From contig NZ_BCVH01000005.1 of assembly GCF_001591645.1 (NCBI RefSeq), positions 178,094 through 242,093 on the forward strand: a stretch of DNA of 64,000 bases. Reading direction: 5' to 3'. This document shows, piece by piece, positions 59,406-64,000 of the stretch; the stretch's first letter is position 1; each line of letters opens with the position of its first letter. A model generated the notes under the pieces. It did no database searches, was not told the DNA's origin, and saw nothing but the letters and a program-made list of their open reading frames with translations. Source of the DNA: Robertmurraya korlensis NBRC 107688 (GTDB lineage: Bacteria; Bacillota; Bacilli; Bacillales; Cytobacillaceae). Both the position numbers and the translations under genes were made by a program.

Positions 59406-59588
59406 ATGGGTAACAAAGTAAGCGATAAAAATTCACAGGTTACATTTTTAAAACAACGATTAAATATGTTTATTGAAGTATTGGATGCTATTGAGCCAGA
59501 AAATACGGAGCTTGAAGATATAGATCGTTTAATTGAAATGATTGATGATTTAGAATCGAAGTGCCGAGAATTTAATAATCGAGACTAA
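59406..59588 (+). CDS. yfjT: SE1561/YfjT-like small protein, 60 aa
   Basis: ATG at 59406 after GAAAGGAG. MGNKVSDKNSQVTFLKQRL then NMFIEVLDAIEPENTELED and DRLIEMIDDLESK match the small helical SE1561 family, which includes YfjT. No function known. It is divergent from yfkAB. Longer upstream frame is not supported. Confidence 0.75.
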   Translation: MGNKVSDKNSQVTFLKQRLNMFIEVLDAIEPENTELEDIDRLIEMIDDLESKCREFNNRD

Positions 59589-59596
59589 TAAATGAT

Positions 59597-59622
59597 AAAG
59601 TGCAGCTTAGCTGCACTTTTTT
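59597..59622 (+). terminator. Terminator after the yfjT-like gene
   Basis: AAAGTGCAGC/GCTGCACTTT with TTA loop and T run. Confidence 0.88.
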
Positions 59623-59690
59623 CTATAGTGAAACCTTAATGCTGTACGAATCGTACATATACTATAGGAAGGATGTGGAGAGGGATGAAT

Positions 59691-59861
59691 ATGGGGGATT
59701 TGTTATTTCAACTATTTTCAATGCTAGTAATGGTCGGGTTTGTTACTGTGTTTATTTACATACTTGTGAGCTATTTAAATCGGTCGAAGAAGTCTTCAAC
59801 CATTGAAGACAAACTTGATCGCATTATTGAATTGCTCGAACAGGAGAGAAAGAAGGAGTAA
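59691..59861 (+). CDS. DUF4083-like small membrane protein, 56 aa
   Basis: Start ATG at 59691, 6 nt after GGAGAGGG; upstream in-frame ATGs at 59673 and 59685 abut purine runs. One membrane helix (LLFQLFSMLVMVGFVTVFIY in part), then a charged helix (TIEDKLDRIIELLEQERKKE) typical of DUF4083. Function unknown. Next gene follows 5 nt later. Confidence 0.75.
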   Translation: MGDLLFQLFSMLVMVGFVTVFIYILVSYLNRSKKSSTIEDKLDRIIELLEQERKKE

Positions 59862-59866
59862 CTTTT

Positions 59867-60505
59867 ATGTTAAGCAGAAGTCAGTTTTCAATTATATTTG
59901 GGGTTGCCATCGTGCTAGGTGTGATTGCTGCATTGGTTGACATTCCATTTTGGATTTTAATTGTAGTGATTTTATTCGTTACAGCGGCAGTAAGCTATTT
60001 ACCAATCATGTTCAACCTCTATATAACGAACGATATGAAAAAGGTTGAGAGGTTTTTAGAAGATAGAGCGAATCAGCCTATATTTCACTTTTATTATGCA
60101 ATGGCAAATGATGATGACTTTCAGATAGAAAGAGCATTACGTGATGTGCGTGAAAAATATAAAAAGGGCCATTATTATACTGTTTATACTGTTACGTATG
60201 CTGCGTATAAAGGAAAGTTAGTGGAGGAAAGAGACTTAATTGCTCAGATCAAGCAACCAACACTTCGATTATATTATGAAGGGTTGCTGGCGATTGAGGA
60301 TGGAGACCTCGAACGAGCGGAACAATTGGTTAGGGAGCAGAAGAAGCCATGGATGAGGGAGGCTATCTTAGCAGAGGCTTCAGCAAAACGTGGAAATCAG
60401 GAGCTTACTATTAAGCATCAGCAAGAAGCGATTCGCCTGACTAAGGGGCTGCAGAGGTTCTTGTTGGTAAAGAAGTATGGGGTTGTGGGTGGAACTCGCG
60501 GATAG
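59867..60505 (+). CDS. Membrane-anchored protein with helical-repeat region, unknown function
   Basis: 212 residues. Two membrane helices at the N-terminus (about 6-24 and 28-52), then a helical cytoplasmic domain with alternating helix pairs (ALRDVREKYKKGHYYTVYTV, LAIEDGDLERAEQLVREQKK, NQELTIKHQQEAIRL) resembling TPR-like repeats. Not assigned. It is preceded by AAGGAG, and the 5-nt gap indicates an operon with the small membrane gene. Confidence 0.75.
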   Translation: MLSRSQFSIIFGVAIVLGVIAALVDIPFWILIVVILFVTAAVSYLPIMFNLYITNDMKKVERFLEDRANQPIFHFYYAMANDDDFQIERALRDVREKYKKGHYYTVYTVTYAAYKGKLVEERDLIAQIKQPTLRLYYEGLLAIEDGDLERAEQLVREQKKPWMREAILAEASAKRGNQELTIKHQQEAIRLTKGLQRFLLVKKYGVVGGTRG

Positions 60506-60731
60506 ACTCATAAAACTCACGGTTAGAATGAAAACTTCTTTGAATATATTCAATTATTTATAGGATATCCTGTACTCCACCCCTCGATCATCCAATTCAC
60601 AACTATACTCTCCATCTGTAACCGATTCCAGCTAAACTCTTTCCATCAAATCGTGATAGGAGTATAATATGTGAAGGGGAAATGTTGAAAAATTCATACT
60701 TATTTAGATACATGGGGAAGGGGAACGAGTC

Positions 60732-62282
60732 ATGAATATCGAGAAGTTTCGGGAAAGTATGTATCAACTCATCGTAGAAACATCAACAAAGTTGCCAAAG
60801 GATGTTCGACGTGCGATTCGTACGGCGAAGGAAAAAGAAAGTGCAGGTACACGCTCAGCAATGAGTTTAGCTACAATTACAAATAATATTAAAATGGCAG
60901 ACGACAATGTGTCACCAATCTGTCAGGATACAGGGTTACCAACGTTTAAAATAAAAACACCAGTTGGAGCAAACCAACTCGTTATGAAAAAAGCAATCAA
61001 AGAAGCGATCGCGCAAGCAACAAAAGACGGAAAACTTCGTCCGAACTCGGTCGACTCTCTTACCGGTGATAACAGTGGAGACAATCTAGGAGAAGGTACT
61101 CCGGTTATTAAGTTTGAGCAATGGGAAAAGGATTATATCGACGTGCGCCTTATTTTAAAGGGTGGCGGTTGTGAAAATAAAAATATTCAATATAGCTTAC
61201 CAGCTGAGTTAGAGGGACTTGGTCGTGCAGGACGTGATCTAGACGGAATCCGTAAATGTATCATGCACTCAGTATATCAAGCGCAAGGACAAGGCTGTAG
61301 CGCTGGCTTTATCGGTGTCGGTATCGGGGGAGACCGTACGTCTGGTTACGAGCTAGCAAAAGAGCAGCTGTTCCGTTCGGTAGATGATGTGAACCCGAAC
61401 GAAGATCTTCGTAAACTAGAAGAATATGTAATGGAAAATGCAAATGAACTGGGGATTGGAACGATGGGCTTCGGAGGAGAAACAACTCTTCTTGGCTGTA
61501 AAGTTGGTGTTATCAACCGTATACCTGCTAGCTTTTTCGTATCAGTAGCCTATAACTGTTGGGCGTATCGCCGCCTAGGTGTAGAGGTGAGTCCAGAAAC
61601 AGGTGAAATCAATAGCTGGATGTACCAAGAGGGTGAACACGTAGATTTCGCTTCTGAACAAGAAGCGAAAGCAGAAACAGCTGCGTCTCAAGAAACGGAG
61701 AGTCGCGTAGTTACTCTTGAAGCACCTATTACAGAAGAGCAAATCCGTGAACTACAAGTTGGGGATGTTGTGAAAATAAATGGCATGATGTACACAGGGC
61801 GAGATGCCATTCATAAATATTTGTCTGACCATGATGCGCCGATAAGCCTTGACGGACAAATCATTTATCACTGTGGACCTGTTATGCTAAAGGATGACGA
61901 AGGAAAATGGCACGTAAAAGCAGCTGGCCCAACAACCAGTATCCGGGAGGAGCCTTACCAAGGTGATATCATGAAGAAGTTTGGTATCCGTGCGGTCATT
62001 GGAAAAGGCGGAATGGGTTTAAGAACTCTTGCTGCATTAAAAGAACACGGTGGCGTGTACTTGAATGCGATCGGTGGAGCTGCACAATACTATGCCGATT
62101 GTATCAAATCGGTTGAAGGTGTAGATCTTATGCAATTTGGAATTCCGGAAGCGATGTGGCACTTGAAAGTAGAAGGTTTTACAGCAGTTGTGACAATGGA
62201 TTCGCATGGGAACAGCTTGCATCAAGATGTTGAAAAGTCATCGCTAGAAAAATTAGCTACATTCAAAGAACGTGTCTTTTAA
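60732..62282 (+). CDS. fumA: Fumarate hydratase, class I (Fe-S, fused alpha/beta)
   Basis: 516 residues, both halves of class I fumarase in one chain. The alpha half has Cys64 in SPICQDTGLP, GGGCENKNIQYSLP and QGCSAGF for the [4Fe-4S] cluster; the beta half begins near VTLEAPITEEQIRELQVGD and has IYHCGPVM and GKGGM. Reversibly hydrates fumarate to malate in the TCA cycle. Oxygen-sensitive by type; most Bacillus use class II FumC, so a class I enzyme may be an addition. RBS is GGGAAGGGG, -10 TATAAT near 60665. Confidence 0.95.
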   Translation: MNIEKFRESMYQLIVETSTKLPKDVRRAIRTAKEKESAGTRSAMSLATITNNIKMADDNVSPICQDTGLPTFKIKTPVGANQLVMKKAIKEAIAQATKDGKLRPNSVDSLTGDNSGDNLGEGTPVIKFEQWEKDYIDVRLILKGGGCENKNIQYSLPAELEGLGRAGRDLDGIRKCIMHSVYQAQGQGCSAGFIGVGIGGDRTSGYELAKEQLFRSVDDVNPNEDLRKLEEYVMENANELGIGTMGFGGETTLLGCKVGVINRIPASFFVSVAYNCWAYRRLGVEVSPETGEINSWMYQEGEHVDFASEQEAKAETAASQETESRVVTLEAPITEEQIRELQVGDVVKINGMMYTGRDAIHKYLSDHDAPISLDGQIIYHCGPVMLKDDEGKWHVKAAGPTTSIREEPYQGDIMKKFGIRAVIGKGGMGLRTLAALKEHGGVYLNAIGGAAQYYADCIKSVEGVDLMQFGIPEAMWHLKVEGFTAVVTMDSHGNSLHQDVEKSSLEKLATFKERVF

Positions 62283-62291
62283 TCATAGGAT

Positions 62292-62319
62292 CGAGTGCTC
62301 ACGAAGCACTCGGTTTTTT
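62292..62319 (+). terminator. Terminator after the fumarase gene
   Basis: CGAGTGCT/AGCACTCG with 5-nt loop and T run. Confidence 0.88.
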
Positions 62320-62336
62320 ACATAACGGAGGAATAA

Positions 62337-62861
62337 ATGAAAGGAAAGATTATTTTTTTAAATGGTGTTTCAAGTGCAGGAAAAAGTACATTGTCAAAGA
62401 AAATCGTCAAGCATCTTCCTAACTATTTTCATTTTAGCGTTGATGACTTTGATTTAATCATTGAACGGATGGAAGAACGCGGAACTGACCGACTAATTCC
62501 AGTCCCTACAGAAACGTTTTTCCATCAATCGATTGCTATGTTTTCTGATCAAGGGGTTAATCTTATTGTTGACCATGTTTTGCACGATGAAGAAACGGTT
62601 ACAGATGCTTATAAAACACTAAGAAATTACCCCATATATTTTGTTGGTGTTCATTGTCCTTTGGAGGAACTAGAGAGACGTGAACAGGTGCGGGGAGATC
62701 GAAGAATTGGACAAGCAAAACTACAACTTCAATTTGTTCACCAACAGAGTGAAACATATAATATAGAAGTTGATACTTTCAAGTACGGTATGGAAAAGAA
62801 TGCACAAGCAATTGCTGATTTTGTAAAAATGAATGAAGCAACTCTCGGTTTTTCCAAATAA
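62337..62861 (+). CDS. Chloramphenicol phosphotransferase-like P-loop kinase
   Basis: 174 residues of the CPT family. Walker A GVSSAGKST (residues 10-18), SVDDFDLI with the catalytic-type Asp pair, and GVHCPLEELERREQVRGDR (the CPT lid motif). CPT phosphorylates chloramphenicol in its Streptomyces producer; Bacillus homologues are not shown to. The true substrate here is unknown. RBS GGAGG. Confidence 0.85.
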   Translation: MKGKIIFLNGVSSAGKSTLSKKIVKHLPNYFHFSVDDFDLIIERMEERGTDRLIPVPTETFFHQSIAMFSDQGVNLIVDHVLHDEETVTDAYKTLRNYPIYFVGVHCPLEELERREQVRGDRRIGQAKLQLQFVHQQSETYNIEVDTFKYGMEKNAQAIADFVKMNEATLGFSK

Positions 62862-62926
62862 CATGAATGATTTTCTCTCTAATTACGGACAATAAAGAAA
62901 ACTTGTACTGTGAGAGGGGACTACAG

Positions 62927-63739
62927 ATGAAAAAGCTGTTAGCCATCCTTTTTTCCTTATTGCTTAGCTTTTCGACCATCGTCTCAGCAAGTGTCTCCAG
63001 TGCTCCGATTCACTGGGGCTTTAAGAAGTCTTCAAATGAAGAACCGGTCGAAGCCGGAAAAGAGTATGATGAGTTGTTAGAGAAGTACGGGGCCTTTTAT
63101 AAAGGTGACCCAAATAAGAAGGACATATACTTAACATTCGATAATGGTTATGAAAATGGGTACACAGCTAAGGTTCTTGATGTACTAAAAAAAGAGAAAG
63201 TTCCTGCCGCCTTTTTCGTAACGGGTCATTATTTAGAAAGTGCCTCTGACCTTGTAAAGAGAATGGCTGATGAAGGTCATATCGTTGGTAATCATTCGTA
63301 TTATCACCCAGATATGACGACTGTAAGCAATGAAAGATTTTTCCGAGAGCTTGAAAAAGTTAGAGCGGGCACCGAGGAGATCACGGGCGTTAAGCATATG
63401 GTGTATCTCCGTCCGCCACGAGGCGTATTTAGTGAACGTACCCTTATGAAGGCAAAGGAAATGGGCTACACTCATGTCTTCTGGTCTTTAGCCTTCGTTG
63501 ATTGGTACCGCGACGACCAAAAAGGCTGGCAGTATTCTTATAACAATGTCATGAAGCAGATTCATCCTGGGGCAGTGCTGTTACTACACACAGTTTCTAA
63601 AGACAATGCAGATGCTTTGGAAAAAATCATTAAGGATTTAAAAAAGAAGGGCTATACATTTAAGAGCTTAGATGAATACACTCGCGGTGAGGCGATGAAG
63701 GATCCAATTTTTAAGATTAGGAAGCGCAGTAATGATTGA
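62927..63739 (+). CDS. pdaA: Spore cortex polysaccharide deacetylase PdaA
   Basis: 270 residues from ATG at 62927 (GAGAGGGG upstream). Signal peptide MKKLLAILFSLLLSFSTIVS, then a NodB deacetylase domain: TFDNGYENGY (the PdaA variant with Asn in place of the second Asp), VGNHSYYHPDM and RPPRGVFS, ending with LLLHTVSKDN. N-deacetylates muramic acid to form muramic-delta-lactam in the spore cortex, required for germination. Position follows the B. subtilis yfk-yfj order. Confidence 0.93.
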   Translation: MKKLLAILFSLLLSFSTIVSASVSSAPIHWGFKKSSNEEPVEAGKEYDELLEKYGAFYKGDPNKKDIYLTFDNGYENGYTAKVLDVLKKEKVPAAFFVTGHYLESASDLVKRMADEGHIVGNHSYYHPDMTTVSNERFFRELEKVRAGTEEITGVKHMVYLRPPRGVFSERTLMKAKEMGYTHVFWSLAFVDWYRDDQKGWQYSYNNVMKQIHPGAVLLLHTVSKDNADALEKIIKDLKKKGYTFKSLDEYTRGEAMKDPIFKIRKRSND

Positions 63740-63763
63740 GCATGATGATATTATATAGAAGAG

Positions 63764-63793
63764 ATACGGATGTCTATGATATCCGTATTTTTT
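63764..63793 (+). terminator. Terminator after pdaA
   Basis: ATACGGAT/ATCCGTAT with 9-nt loop and TTTTTT tail. Confidence 0.82.
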
Positions 63794-63891
63794 ATGTAAA
63801 AAAGTTATTGCATTATATTGAGGAATTAGGTAAGATACTCTTTGTCTTCAAAAAGCAGAAGACTCTTTTTAAAAAAGTCCAAAAACAGAAG

Positions 63892-63920
63892 TTGACTTCT
63901 GCGAATTAAGATGGTATAGT
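63892..63920 (+). promoter_or_regulatory. Strong sigma-A promoter near the window end
   Basis: TTGACT (63892-63897), 17-nt spacer, TATAGT (63915-63920). Confidence 0.7.
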
Positions 63921-63980
63921 AATACATGTAGCCAACAACAACTTGAAAAACGTAAGTTTGAAAAAAGTTTTTCGCAGAAG

Positions 63981-63986
63981 TTGACA
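63981..63986 (+). promoter_or_regulatory. Second -35 element at the window edge
   Basis: TTGACA within GCAGAAGTTGACA, which repeats the CAGAAGTTGAC context of the first promoter; its -10 would lie beyond the window. Tandem promoters of this kind precede rRNA operons in bacilli. Confidence 0.45.
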
Positions 63987-64000
63987 TTGGTGAAATGAGA

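Noticed and set aside
1..64000. tRNA, rRNA, CRISPR array, IS element, prophage or conjugative element
   Set aside because: No cloverleaf with a T-loop signature, no regularly spaced direct repeats, no transposase, integrase or phage structural gene was seen by eye; a covariance or HMM search could still find a small RNA.

Overview
The window looks like chromosomal DNA of an endospore-forming, motile Bacillaceae bacterium (low G+C Firmicute). The evidence is the gene set: LiaIHFSR envelope-stress system, SinI/SinR, a CotF-type coat protein, YkvU, PdaA (spore cortex deacetylase), YfkD, YfkAB, MotAB behind a sigma-D-type promoter, and strong GGAGG ribosome binding sites. Between about 48.4 and 63.7 kb the gene order follows the Bacillus subtilis yfk/yfj region (yfkK-J-I-H, yfkF, chaA/yfkE, yfkD, yfkAB, a yfjT-like gene, pdaA), with other genes inserted. 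I do not assign a species.

Layout. 0-5.9 kb: 3' end of a DEAD-box helicase, an amidase, a Rieske/FAD oxidoreductase, an Fpg/Nei-type glycosylase, a secreted LysM-CAP protein. 6.0-9.5 kb: liaI-liaH-liaF-liaS-liaR. 9.5-11.7 kb: a 41-codon leader ORF and tandem terminators ahead of an ABC-F ATPase, arranged like an attenuator. 12-22.5 kb: YkvU-type flippase, cold-shock protein, a TetR regulator with twin operators, an oxidoreductase, preQ1-riboswitch-controlled queF, an exporter, a chemoreceptor. 23-27.3 kb: Fur-box-controlled YclNOPQ-type petrobactin importer followed by an HmoA-type haem monooxygenase. 27.3-33.5 kb: DUF421 protein, two coat-related genes, acylphosphatase, EamA transporter, an ECF sigma/anti-sigma pair. 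33.6-38.9 kb: AmpS-type aminopeptidase, MFS transporter, TopB. 38.98-39.54 kb: a peroxiredoxin whose peroxidatic codon is an in-frame TGA followed by a SECIS-like hairpin, a probable selenoprotein. 39.9-44 kb: motAB and psuK-psuG. 44.3-45.5 kb: a biofilm-type switch in which a SinI-family gene lies behind a c-di-GMP-I riboswitch and faces sinR. 46-63.7 kb: methionine aminopeptidase, a degenerate HD-GYP protein, the yfk-like cluster with a P1B-4 metal ATPase, class I fumarase and PdaA. The last 120 bases hold repeated promoter-like elements that may precede a strongly expressed operon just beyond the edge.

The most interesting points are (1) the TGA-containing, cysteine-free peroxiredoxin, (2) coupling of c-di-GMP sensing to a SinI antirepressor, with Spo0A-box matches upstream and an HD-GYP-like gene 2.5 kb away, (3) the leader-peptide attenuator before the ABC-F gene, and (4) a dispersed GGTGACAGACACC inverted-repeat family, one piece of which lies inside the ABC-F coding sequence. 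Several short genes with good ribosome binding sites (39-54 codons) are also listed. No tRNA, rRNA, CRISPR array, prophage or insertion sequence was recognised.
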